The translations under genes were made by a program, and so were the position numbers. Below are positions 1 to 5,253 of a stretch of DNA of 5,253 nt, one piece after another; position 1 is the stretch's first letter; each line of letters opens with the position of its first letter. The notes under the pieces are model-generated. The model ran no database searches. It was not told the origin of the DNA and saw only the letters and a list, made by a program, of their open reading frames with translations. The stretch lies in NCBI GenBank assembly GCA_002358955.1, contig DEPV01000101.1:1-5253 (forward strand), in the 5' to 3' direction. This DNA is from Erysipelothrix sp. UBA3383. Lineage in GTDB: Bacteria > Bacillota_I > Bacilli_A > Erysipelotrichales > Erysipelotrichaceae.

Positions 1-1176
1 CACCCCCCACAACCAACATCTTCAACTTGTTTTTAAGTTTAATATCCTTATGTGAATCTTCATAAATGACATCTGGGTTTACGGTACATCGCAAGGGTTT
101 AGATTGTGAAATACGATGATTTGCACATCCAATATTACATGAAATACACTTGCGTAAAAGATGTTCCTTACCACTCATTACTTTATTAACCCAATTGGGT
201 TCAGCAATTAATCCACGTCCCATAGCTACTAAATCAGAATGCCCCTGTGCAAGGATTGCTTCTGCAACGTGTGGATCACGAATATTACCTGAACTTACAA
301 TAATTTTATCAGGATATATCGCTTTTACCTTTTGAGCCATATAAGTACGCCACCCATCAGGTAGATTCATCTTATCAATTTGATATTGAAGATTATCATT
401 CAGAGCAGCTGATACACTGATGATATCAACATCTTGAACAAAGTATTGTAGATTTTCAATCGTATCATCAAGATCGTTACCACCTGCTAAAAGTTCATCA
501 GCACTCAATCGAATGCAAATAGGATAATGCGGTCCTACTGCTTCACGCACTGCAGTGACAACCTCTTTAACCAAACGACAACGATTCTCTTTTGAACCCC
601 CATACTCATCCGTACGGTCGTTGTACAGGGGTGAAATGAATTGTGAGAGTAAGTAGGAATGTCCTGCATGAATCTCCACACAATCAAATCCTGCCCGTTT
701 AGCACGATCTGCACATTCACGGTATTTCTCCACAATTGCTTTAATTTCTTCAACACTTAATGCTCGTGGTATTGGATTTCCTGTTTTAGAAGGAATGTTG
801 GAAGCTGATACTTGCTGTTCCCCTTTTAAACGCAGGCCATAAGCACTTGCTCCAGCATGATTAATTTGTACTGAAGTACAAGCACCATAGGCATGCATGC
901 GTTCATTAAACTCCCATAATGATGGGACAAAATGCTCACTATCAATTCGTAGTTGACGTGTCCCATTAGTCCCCATCGGATAATCAATGCATACATTTTC
1001 AAGTGTAATTAACCCTGTACCCCCTCGTGCTCTTTTCTCATAATAAACATATTGTTGTTCACAAAAAGTACCATCGATATTAGCAAGTTGGTTCCCATTG
1101 GCGGCATGAATACTCGGTTCTTTAAGTTCATGTGTTTGATTTGTAAGGGTTGAAATAAGTTTTTATACTGTTCCAT
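1..1176 (-). pseudogene. NADH:flavin oxidoreductase, 2,4-dienoyl-CoA/enoate reductase type; frameshifted and cut by window edge
   Basis: The likely product is an FMN-dependent oxidoreductase that reduces C=C bonds, with an N-terminal TIM barrel, a 4Fe-4S cluster and a C-terminal FAD/NAD(P) domain, like FadH, BaiCD or clostridial enoate reductase. From the start at 1176 it reads NRVFMPPMGTN (residues 20-30). A single base is then missing at about 1085-1092; unless it is restored, translation ends at a TAA at 1009-1011 after 55 residues. In the corrected frame, reading is open from about 1087 to the edge. Numbering in that frame gives QINHAGAS around His107, EIHAGHSYLLSQFISP (His170, His173, Tyr175), a cluster motif C344-x2-C347-x3-C351-x12-C364, and KMLVVGG at the edge, the start of a dinucleotide-binding fold. 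About 390 residues of a usual 640-680 are visible. It is divergent from the LysR gene. The family call is firm; the substrate is unknown. The break may be a true mutation or a sequencing error. Confidence 0.85.
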
Positions 1177-1183
1177 CTTCATT

Positions 1184-1188
1184 CTCCT
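1184..1188 (-). promoter_or_regulatory. Ribosome binding site of the flavoenzyme gene
   Basis: AGGAG on the minus strand lies 7 bases before the ATG at 1176, an optimal distance. Another in-frame ATG at 1182 is only 1 base from the AGGAG and is unlikely to be used. The protein is therefore read as MEQYKNLFQPL rather than MKMEQYKNLF. Confidence 0.7.
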
Positions 1189-1223
1189 GTCTTATTTATT
1201 ATTTCACAAAGATTTGCATCTTT

Positions 1224-1229
1224 ATTATA
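1224..1229 (-). promoter_or_regulatory. Putative promoter (-10 TATAAT) of the flavoenzyme gene
   Basis: A perfect TATAAT on the minus strand would place the transcript start near 1217 and give a leader of about 40 bases. No good -35 hexamer is found 16-18 bases upstream (the best is TAGATT or TTAGAT). That is typical of promoters needing an activator and agrees with control by the divergent LysR-type protein. Predicted by eye only. Confidence 0.45.
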
Positions 1230-1238
1230 TCAATGCAC

Positions 1239-1294
1239 ATCCATTAAATCTAATGATACTTTTAGTGTATAATGATAAATATTACTAATGGATA
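1239..1294. promoter_or_regulatory. Putative LysR operator region: ATAC-N7-GTAT box and TAATGATA-like half-sites
   Basis: ATAC (1256-1259), seven bases, then GTAT (1267-1270) is an exact T-N11-A interrupted palindrome of the type bound by LysR-family proteins. It overlaps the regulator's own -10 element and lies about 46 bases upstream of the predicted flavoenzyme transcript start. Around it are a second dyad, CATTA-N4-TAATG (1242-1255), direct copies of TAATGATA at 1251-1258 and 1270-1277, TAATGGAT at 1286-1293, and the inverted copy ATCCATTA at 1239-1246. The layout suggests autorepression of the regulator with activation of the flavoenzyme gene. The motifs are directly visible; binding is inferred. 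Confidence 0.6.
1244..1273 (+). promoter_or_regulatory. Putative promoter of the LysR-family gene
   Basis: TATAAT at 1268-1273 is a consensus -10. The best -35 is a weak TTAAAT at 1244-1249 with an 18-base spacer. The transcript would start near 1280, about 30 bases before the ATG. The -10 shares bases with the ATAC-N7-GTAT box, so bound regulator could block it. Confidence 0.5.
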
Positions 1295-1298
1295 TCAC

Positions 1299-1304
1299 AA
1301 GGAG
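1299..1304 (+). promoter_or_regulatory. Ribosome binding site that fixes the LysR-family start
   Basis: AAGGAG lies 6 bases before the ATG at 1311. The reading frame is open further upstream to an ATG at 1272, but that codon overlaps the -10 element and has no ribosome binding site. MNLRQLEYF at 1311 is also the usual N-terminus of the family. Confidence 0.8.
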
Positions 1305-1310
1305 ATTACA

Positions 1311-2204
1311 ATGAATCTAAGACAGCTGGAATACTTTAAATTATTAGCAGAAACACAACACATGACACAAACTGCACAAGCACTCAACACCACTCAGCCC
1401 AACCTCAGTCATACTATTAAAAACCTGGAAGAAACCCTAGGTGTTCCTTTATTTCGCAAGAAAGGTCGTAACATCCAACTGACCAAACATGGCAAAATGT
1501 TTTATCAAACCGTTAGCAATGTGCTCCAAGAAATGAATGAGGGTGTCGCTGCAATCAAGGAATCCATTGATCCCCACTCAGGTTATATTGATCTTGGTTT
1601 TACTTATACTATGGGCCTTGATGTCGTCCCCCGTTTTGTAACTCAATTTCATCACATACCACGCTTTAAAAACATTCATTTCTCGTTTAAACAAGGTAAT
1701 TCCACCTCTTTAATAGATCAGCTTATCAATGAGGATATTGATCTTGCAATCTGTTCTAAAATTAAGGATGATGAACGTATTGAATACATCCCCTTCATTG
1801 AAGAAGAATTAGTCATCATAACAGCACTGGATCATCCACTTGCACAATTTGATGAACTGGACATCAAGGACATCAGCTCCTATCCCTTTGTCGGATTCAA
1901 TGATTCAAGTGGACTTCGCCCTACCATCGATAAAATATTTAAAAAGGCAGAAATCACACCCAACATAAAATACGAAGTCGAAGAAGATCAGGCCTTAGCA
2001 AGTCTTGTCCAGTATAATTTCGGCATTGCACTTAGCCCTAATATCCCAACCCTCAATGCTTATAAGGTCAAAAAGATTCGAATTAAAACACCTCAAGTAC
2101 GAAGATTCTTGTACATCGCAACTTTAAAACATAACTTCCAATCACAAGCACTCATCAGTTTTATCAACTTTCTTGAAGAACAAACAGAACTTACCTATAT
2201 GTAA
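1311..2204 (+). CDS. LysR-family transcriptional regulator
   Basis: A 297-residue DNA-binding regulator of normal family length. Residues 1-60 form the winged helix-turn-helix: LRQLEYFKLLAE opens it, and the recognition helix region is TQTAQALNTTQPNLSHTIKNLE (about 19-40), followed by LGVPLFRKKGRNIQLTKHG (43-61). A linker helix spans about 62-87. The two-lobed effector-binding domain starts at GYIDLGF (91-97) and runs to the end; the sequence DIDLAICSK lies in its first lobe. The effector cannot be read from the sequence. The gene is divergent from the flavoenzyme gene across 134 bases holding a well-formed T-N11-A box, the classic arrangement for a LysR protein controlling its neighbour and itself. 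It ends in its own terminator and converges on the permease gene, so a role for the permease is possible but less direct. Confidence 0.95.
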   Translation: MNLRQLEYFKLLAETQHMTQTAQALNTTQPNLSHTIKNLEETLGVPLFRKKGRNIQLTKHGKMFYQTVSNVLQEMNEGVAAIKESIDPHSGYIDLGFTYTMGLDVVPRFVTQFHHIPRFKNIHFSFKQGNSTSLIDQLINEDIDLAICSKIKDDERIEYIPFIEEELVIITALDHPLAQFDELDIKDISSYPFVGFNDSSGLRPTIDKIFKKAEITPNIKYEVEEDQALASLVQYNFGIALSPNIPTLNAYKVKKIRIKTPQVRRFLYIATLKHNFQSQALISFINFLEEQTELTYM

Positions 2205-2238
2205 AAAAATATCGAGATCTATGGTCTCGATATTTTTT
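2204..2238 (+). terminator. Rho-independent terminator after the LysR-family gene, potentially bidirectional
   Basis: A perfect 14-bp inverted repeat, AAAAAATATCGAGA (2204-2217) and TCTCGATATTTTTT (2225-2238), is separated by a 7-base loop and begins in the stop codon. It ends in six T on the plus strand and, by symmetry, six T on the minus strand, so it could stop transcription both ways. Confidence 0.9.
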
Positions 2239-2256
2239 ATGGGGTCCTATAAGATG

Positions 2257-2286
2257 CAAAAAACCACCCAATGATTTGGATGGTTT
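2257..2286 (-). terminator. Rho-independent terminator after the permease gene
   Basis: Read on the minus strand, AAACCATCC pairs with GGGTGGTTT (one G-U pair) around an 8-base loop. The T-run covers 2258-2263 and overlaps the foot of the stem. It lies 8 bases past the permease stop codon and 19 bases from the terminator of the converging regulator gene. Confidence 0.85.
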
Positions 2287-2293
2287 AAAAGTT

Positions 2294-3520
2294 TTAAGCG
2301 TTTTTCTTTTGGTCTAATTTGTTAGCGTATAAGAAGAATAATGCTCCTAAGATTAACATTGCAACTGATACATAGAATCCTAATACTTTAGATCCTGTAG
2401 CATCTGAGATCAGTCCTGTAACAAATGGTGCCACCACTGAAGATGTCATACCAAAGAAGTTGAACAGTCCTAATGAACGTCCCAGTTTGGATGGGTTTGC
2501 GCGGTCAATAATGTATGAGATTAGAATTGGGTCAACTGCAAGTTTCCCTAAGAATCCATATAGAATTAATCCTGTTAATAAGATTGTTGAGTTTGGTGAT
2601 AATACTACGATTGCAAGCATTCCTGCTGCTAGTAGTTCAAGTGAGAAAATTGTAGCAACTTTTCTGTCTTTGAATTTATCAGCACGACGTGAGAAGAATA
2701 ATGCTCCTGGGATTGATGCAAAAGCAACAAGTGCTGATGACATTCCAATTGCGATTCCTGTAAATCCACGTTCTGTCTCTAAGAAGTTTGGTAACCATGT
2801 AACGATCATGTAGTAACCGTAGCATGTTACAAAGTATAAAGCGTATGTAGCAATTAATCGTAATGAGAAGAAACTTTCTTCATTACCATTTGAATCTACT
2901 GAATCTGAGCTGTCTTTAATAACGTTTGCAACATCTGCAACTTCATCTTCAGGTTTAATAAAGATAAAGAATGTAGCTGCCATTGCTGCAATGATTCCTG
3001 CAATGATAAACATTGTTGTTTGCCATGGTAGTTCTAAGTTTTTAATTAAGAAACTTGAGCCGATTAATCCAATCGCCATACCAACTGCTGAACCTGAGTT
3101 GATAATTGCTGTAGCAAATGTACGGTGGTTATCAGGAATGTATGTTGCTGTTAGTGAGTAAGCTGAACCATAATAAGCTCCGGTTCCAACACCTGCCATA
3201 AGACTTCCTGCATAAATCATGTTGATACTTGTTGCATTACCAATAAATACTGCAGCAAGTGCGAATAGTAAGAATCCTGGAATGATGATCGCTTTACGAC
3301 CAACTTTATCTACTAAGAATCCTGATGGAATTTGCATCCCGGTATAACCAAAGAAGTAAAAACTTGCAATTAACCCCATTGCAGAGTTTCCTTGTTCTCC
3401 AATTGTTGCTTGAATGTCTGAATAGATCGGTGTTAACCATGTACGGTAGATCCAGATCGATACCCAACCTAAACAAAGAACAACAACAATGCGTTTCCAA
3501 TAATCTTTATTCTTGTCCAT
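2294..3520 (-). CDS. Major facilitator superfamily permease, 12 membrane helices
   Basis: A 408-residue integral membrane transporter, a normal length for a 12-helix major facilitator. The loop between helices 2 and 3 carries motif A as GFLVDKVGRK (67-76), and its half-repeat between helices 8 and 9 reads SRRADKFKDRK (277-287). A hydrophilic, acidic central loop (about 190-218) splits the two six-helix halves. The general look (short N-terminus ahead of helix 1, DNHRTFATAIINSGSAVG in helix 4 at 130-147) resembles the anion:cation symporter group that carries organic acids, sugar acids or ureides, but the substrate cannot be assigned. The start is well supported by AAGGAGG 6 bases upstream. 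It follows the carbamate kinase operon on the same strand but is separated by a terminator and has its own putative promoter. Import of the operon's carbamoylated substrate is a reasonable but unproven guess. Confidence 0.92.
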   Translation of the reverse strand: MDKNKDYWKRIVVVLCLGWVSIWIYRTWLTPIYSDIQATIGEQGNSAMGLIASFYFFGYTGMQIPSGFLVDKVGRKAIIIPGFLLFALAAVFIGNATSINMIYAGSLMAGVGTGAYYGSAYSLTATYIPDNHRTFATAIINSGSAVGMAIGLIGSSFLIKNLELPWQTTMFIIAGIIAAMAATFFIFIKPEDEVADVANVIKDSSDSVDSNGNEESFFSLRLIATYALYFVTCYGYYMIVTWLPNFLETERGFTGIAIGMSSALVAFASIPGALFFSRRADKFKDRKVATIFSLELLAAGMLAIVVLSPNSTILLTGLILYGFLGKLAVDPILISYIIDRANPSKLGRSLGLFNFFGMTSSVVAPFVTGLISDATGSKVLGFYVSVAMLILGALFFLYANKLDQKKNA

Positions 3521-3538
3521 TTCTTTCCTCCTTGAATG

Positions 3539-3591
3539 ACTGACATTATTTACTAGAGTCAGTAAAGTTAAAGGTCTTTGTGCCTTTGAAC
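3539..3591 (-). promoter_or_regulatory. Possible structured 5' leader of the permease mRNA
   Basis: Two inverted repeats lie in the predicted ~78-base leader. GTTAAAGG (3567-3574) pairs with CCTTTGAAC (3583-3591) with one bulged base and an 8-base loop. ACTGAC (3539-3544) pairs with GTCAGT (3558-3563) across 13 bases. Neither is followed by a T-run, so neither is a plain terminator, and the ribosome binding site at 3527-3533 stays free. A stability or protein-binding role is possible; chance pairing is not excluded. No known riboswitch was recognised. Confidence 0.3.
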
Positions 3592-3604
3592 TCTTAACAT
3601 CTAT

Positions 3605-3633
3605 AATATATCAAGTCTACTTGTATCTTTCAT
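3605..3633 (-). promoter_or_regulatory. Putative promoter of the permease gene
   Basis: On the minus strand, ATGAAA (3628-3633) and TATATT (3605-3610) are 17 bases apart, matching 4 and 5 bases of the vegetative -35 and -10 consensus. They lie downstream of the carbamate kinase terminator and would start the transcript near 3598. This supports separate transcription of the permease. Assigned by eye. Confidence 0.4.
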
Positions 3634-3708
3634 TAGTCTCAATAACCAATTAGGTTTCACTCTTTAGTTACTCTGAACAATGCATATTTGGATTCTTCCA
3701 GTCCATAT

Positions 3709-3752
3709 AAAAAACCAAAAATTTGAGATGACAAGGCTCGAATTTTTGGTTT
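3709..3752 (-). terminator. Rho-independent terminator of the DUF2877-carbamate kinase operon
   Basis: AAACCAAAAATT (3712-3723) and AATTTTTGGTTT (3741-3752) form a perfect 12-bp repeat. It is extended past one mismatch by GAG/CTC, with a 9-base loop. On the minus strand it runs into six T (3709-3714), partly within the stem foot. It lies 53 bases past the carbamate kinase stop. The plus-strand side lacks a clean T-run, so the direction is minus. Confidence 0.85.
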
Positions 3753-3760
3753 GAATGTTT

Positions 3761-3807
3761 AATATTTAATGGATAATTAAGGAATAGATGTATGACAATT
3801 AAATATT
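3761..3807. repeat. 10-bp AT-only inverted repeat at the carbamate kinase stop codon
   Basis: AATATTTAAT (3761-3770) and ATTAAATATT (3798-3807) are exact inverted copies 27 bases apart, the second overlapping the stop codon. In DNA this AT-rich such a pair can arise by chance. It may form a weak stem ahead of the terminator. Confidence 0.3.
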
Positions 3808-4732
3808 ATTGAACAACACTTGTTCCAGCTGTACCTTCAATTGCAGCTTTAGCTGATTCCAGTGATGTAATGATTGCTTTTCCACCTTTTTTATTAGATA
3901 CAAAGCGTTTTGCAGCTTCAACTTTAGGAAGCATTGAACCTGGAGCAAAGTGATTTTGTCCAATGTATGTATCTAATTCTTCAAGTGTAATTTCACTTAA
4001 CCATACTTCTTCAGGTGTACCGTAGTTTAATGCTACTTGATCAACACCTGTTAGGATGATTAACATATCTGCATCAATTTGCTCTGCTAATAAAGCAGCT
4101 GCTGCATCTTTATCAATAACAGCATCAACAGGTTTGAATGTACCTTCTGAATCGATGACAGGGATTCCTCCACCACCACCACAAATAACAACGTGACCCG
4201 TTTCCATAGCATCTTTAATCGCTTGTGCTTCTAATAGATCAACTGGTAGGGGTGAAGCCACAACTTGGCGGTATCCACGACCTGAGTCTTCTACATAATG
4301 CTCATAGCCTTTTGCTTGGATTGCTTCTAGTGTATAGAAAGGTCCAATTGGTTTACTTGGGTTTTCAAAACTTGGATCTTTAACATCAACTAATGCTTGT
4401 GTTAAGATCGTTGCTACTGTTTTTGAAATGGATTCATTTCTTAAGTGATTTGTAAGTGCATGTTGCAAGTGGTAACCAATGTACCCCTGTGACATAGCAA
4501 TACTTTCAGGAAGTGGCATTGGCTCTAAGTTATCATCTTCTTTTGATGCAGTATCAAAAGCCAATTGAATCTTACCAACTTGAGGTCCATTACCATGAAT
4601 GATAACAACTTCATTTCCTGCTTTAATTAATTCTGTAATATGGTGTGTTGCTTGAGTGATTGCAGCAATTTGCTCAACATTATTGTCACCCATTGCATTT
4701 CCACCTAATGCAATAACAATTTTATTCTTCAT
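3806..4732 (-). CDS. arcC: Carbamate kinase
   Basis: This enzyme reversibly transfers phosphate between carbamoyl phosphate and ADP, giving ATP plus carbamate (then ammonia and CO2). It acts in the cytoplasm as the energy-yielding last step of arginine, agmatine, ureide or oxamate fermentation. The 308 residues match the family length and look intact: IALGGNA (7-13), HGNGPQVG (46-53), the substrate-side segment ESIAMSQGYIGY (76-87), TKPIGPF-like SKPIGPF (126-132), DSGRGYRQVVASP (149-161), CGGGGGIPV (184-192), VDAVIDKDAA with the family's active-site lysine at 208, ILTGVD (226-231) and HFAPGSMLPK (261-270). Its ATG overlaps the end of the DUF2877 gene by 11 bases, implying translational coupling. 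That partner argues for a role like YbcF/AllK of E. coli rather than the arginine deiminase pathway, of which no arcA or arcB is visible here. Function is near certain; pathway is inferred. Confidence 0.97.
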   Translation of the reverse strand: MKNKIVIALGGNAMGDNNVEQIAAITQATHHITELIKAGNEVVIIHGNGPQVGKIQLAFDTASKEDDNLEPMPLPESIAMSQGYIGYHLQHALTNHLRNESISKTVATILTQALVDVKDPSFENPSKPIGPFYTLEAIQAKGYEHYVEDSGRGYRQVVASPLPVDLLEAQAIKDAMETGHVVICGGGGGIPVIDSEGTFKPVDAVIDKDAAAALLAEQIDADMLIILTGVDQVALNYGTPEEVWLSEITLEELDTYIGQNHFAPGSMLPKVEAAKRFVSNKKGGKAIITSLESAKAAIEGTAGTSVVQ

Positions 4733-5253
4733 GTATTCTCCTTGTTCTCTGTTCCATCATCATACCCATAACAATTCCAGCAAGCGTATCTTTACCAGAG
4801 CTATGTCCAAATGAGGCAATTTTATAAATACGACCGACTACATTATCCCCTCGCCCTAAGGCCTCGAAGAAATCAATGATATCTTGAACAAATAGACCTT
4901 GATATGCATCTTTAAGGTAGTTCAGACTAATATCTGTAGTAGGCTTTTCTTCAAACTTAAGTAAAAGTTTTTCAAAGAAAGCATCACTGAGATACGGTTT
5001 AACATGATGATACGCAATCATCCCTAAAAGAAAATCATCGCCGCTGGGAGTTAATCCCTTACCACGGCCCATCAAGTAATCTAGATAATCAAGTGTACGA
5101 TCCTCAAACTTATATTCCAAGGTATCTAAAAGAACCTGTGTAGATACATCAAAACCAGTATCAAAGTCATACCCTAATATTATACGGCTAACTTTATCAA
5201 CAGTATATGGAAAAATCTCTTTTGGATATAAATTGTACGTAATTTTTTTCGCA
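4722..5253 (-). CDS. DUF2877 family protein (YlbF/AllH-like), N-terminus beyond window
   Basis: The C-terminal 176 residues of a protein usually near 270-290 long. The strongest mark is the glycine-rich motif GRGKGLTPSGDDFLLG (minus strand, about 5026-5070), characteristic of DUF2877. Also present are GYDFDTGFDVST upstream and a conserved-looking tail, GRIYKIASFGHSSGKDTLAGIVMGM, near the C-terminus. No membrane helix or signal is seen. In E. coli the family member YlbF (AllH) is reported as a component of the oxamate carbamoyltransferase with FdrA (AllF) and YlbE (AllG). The gene order here, DUF2877 then carbamate kinase with an 11-base overlap, is the same. A TTG at 5120 could be mistaken for a start, but the frame is open with family-like sequence to the edge. 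The family call is firm; the exact reaction is inferred. Confidence 0.88.
   Translation of the reverse strand, partial: AKKITYNLYPKEIFPYTVDKVSRIILGYDFDTGFDVSTQVLLDTLEYKFEDRTLDYLDYLMGRGKGLTPSGDDFLLGMIAYHHVKPYLSDAFFEKLLLKFEEKPTTDISLNYLKDAYQGLFVQDIIDFFEALGRGDNVVGRIYKIASFGHSSGKDTLAGIVMGMMMEQRTRRIHEE
4738..4743 (-). promoter_or_regulatory. Ribosome binding site of carbamate kinase inside the upstream gene
   Basis: AAGGAG lies 5 bases before the ATG at 4732 and inside the last codons of the DUF2877 gene. With the 11-base overlap, this points to coupled translation of the two proteins. Confidence 0.75.

Larger units (their letters stand above)
3521..3805. other. Intergenic region between carbamate kinase and permease genes
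   Basis: This 285-base AT-rich gap holds, in the direction of minus-strand transcription, a 10-bp inverted repeat at the carbamate kinase stop codon, the operon terminator, the putative permease promoter, two leader hairpins and the permease ribosome binding site (AAGGAGG at 3527-3533). No coding sequence is convincing in it on either strand. Confidence 0.7.

Noticed and set aside
150..335. Plus-strand open frame of 61 codons near the left edge
   Set aside because: It is antisense to the Fe-S cluster region of the flavoenzyme and has no ribosome binding site.
535..756. Minus-strand open frame of 73 codons in the flavoenzyme region
   Set aside because: It is in another frame from the conserved flavoenzyme sequence, which runs through the same bases with the HAGHSYLLSQF motif.
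1079..1092. Programmed -1 ribosomal frameshift in the flavoenzyme gene
   Set aside because: There is no X-XXY-YYZ slippery heptamer and no evident downstream stem-loop or pseudoknot, and this family is not known for frameshifting.
1239..1294. TAATG repeats as a CRISPR or iteron array
   Set aside because: The units are 8 bases, imperfect, few and unevenly spaced within a promoter; operator half-sites explain them better.
1272..1310. Upstream in-frame ATG extending the LysR-family protein by 13 residues
   Set aside because: It overlaps the -10 element, has no ribosome binding site, and the added residues are not typical of the family; the ATG at 1311 has AAGGAG at 6 bases.
2460..2813. Plus-strand open frame of 117 codons inside the permease gene
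   Set aside because: It is antisense to a clearly conserved membrane protein, has no ribosome binding site and gives a low-complexity product unlike any family I know.
3306..3543. Short open frames on both strands over the 5' end of the permease gene
   Set aside because: They are alternative frames of the permease coding sequence without start signals or recognisable products.
5118..5120. TTG as the start of a 132-residue DUF2877 protein
   Set aside because: The frame remains open upstream to the window edge with plausible protein sequence, and the family is much longer; the TTG is an internal leucine codon.

Overview
The window is AT-rich bacterial DNA with strong AGGAG-type ribosome binding sites, short intergenic regions and compact stem-loop terminators. 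This fits a low-GC member of the Bacillota. An Erysipelotrichia-like or Enterococcus-like host is plausible, but I cannot fix the genus from sequence alone. Both ends of the window cut through genes.

Layout, left to right. (1) Positions 1-1176, minus strand: the N-terminal ~390 residues of a large FMN/4Fe-4S/FAD flavoenzyme of the 2,4-dienoyl-CoA reductase / enoate reductase type. It carries an apparent single-base deletion near codon 31 and continues off the left edge. (2) Positions 1177-1310: a divergent control region with face-to-face promoters, a canonical LysR-type box (ATAC-N7-GTAT) and repeated TAATGATA-like half-sites. (3) Positions 1311-2204, plus strand: a LysR-family regulator that most likely controls the flavoenzyme gene and itself. 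(4) Positions 2204-2286: two back-to-back terminators. (5) Positions 2294-3520, minus strand: a 12-helix major facilitator superfamily permease with its own putative promoter and a structured leader. (6) Positions 3521-3805: an intergenic region holding that promoter and the terminator of the next operon. (7) Positions 3806-4732, minus strand: an intact carbamate kinase. (8) Positions 4722-5253, minus strand: the C-terminal part of a DUF2877 protein that overlaps the carbamate kinase by 11 bases and runs off the right edge.

The DUF2877-carbamate kinase pair has the gene order of the E. coli allantoin/oxamate module (fdrA-ylbE-ylbF-ybcF, also called allF-allG-allH-allK). In that module a multi-subunit carbamoyltransferase releases carbamoyl phosphate, and carbamate kinase converts it to ATP, ammonia and CO2. 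By inference, the right side of the window is the promoter-distal end of such an operon, with its first genes beyond position 5253. The permease next to it could import the carbamoylated substrate or a related organic anion, but a strong terminator separates the two units. The left side (regulator plus flavoenzyme) looks like an independent divergent unit. No mobile elements, CRISPR arrays, tRNAs or rRNAs were seen. I did not find a wholly new system; the most notable points are the broken flavoenzyme reading frame, the well-formed LysR operator and the truncated carbamoyltransferase-type operon.
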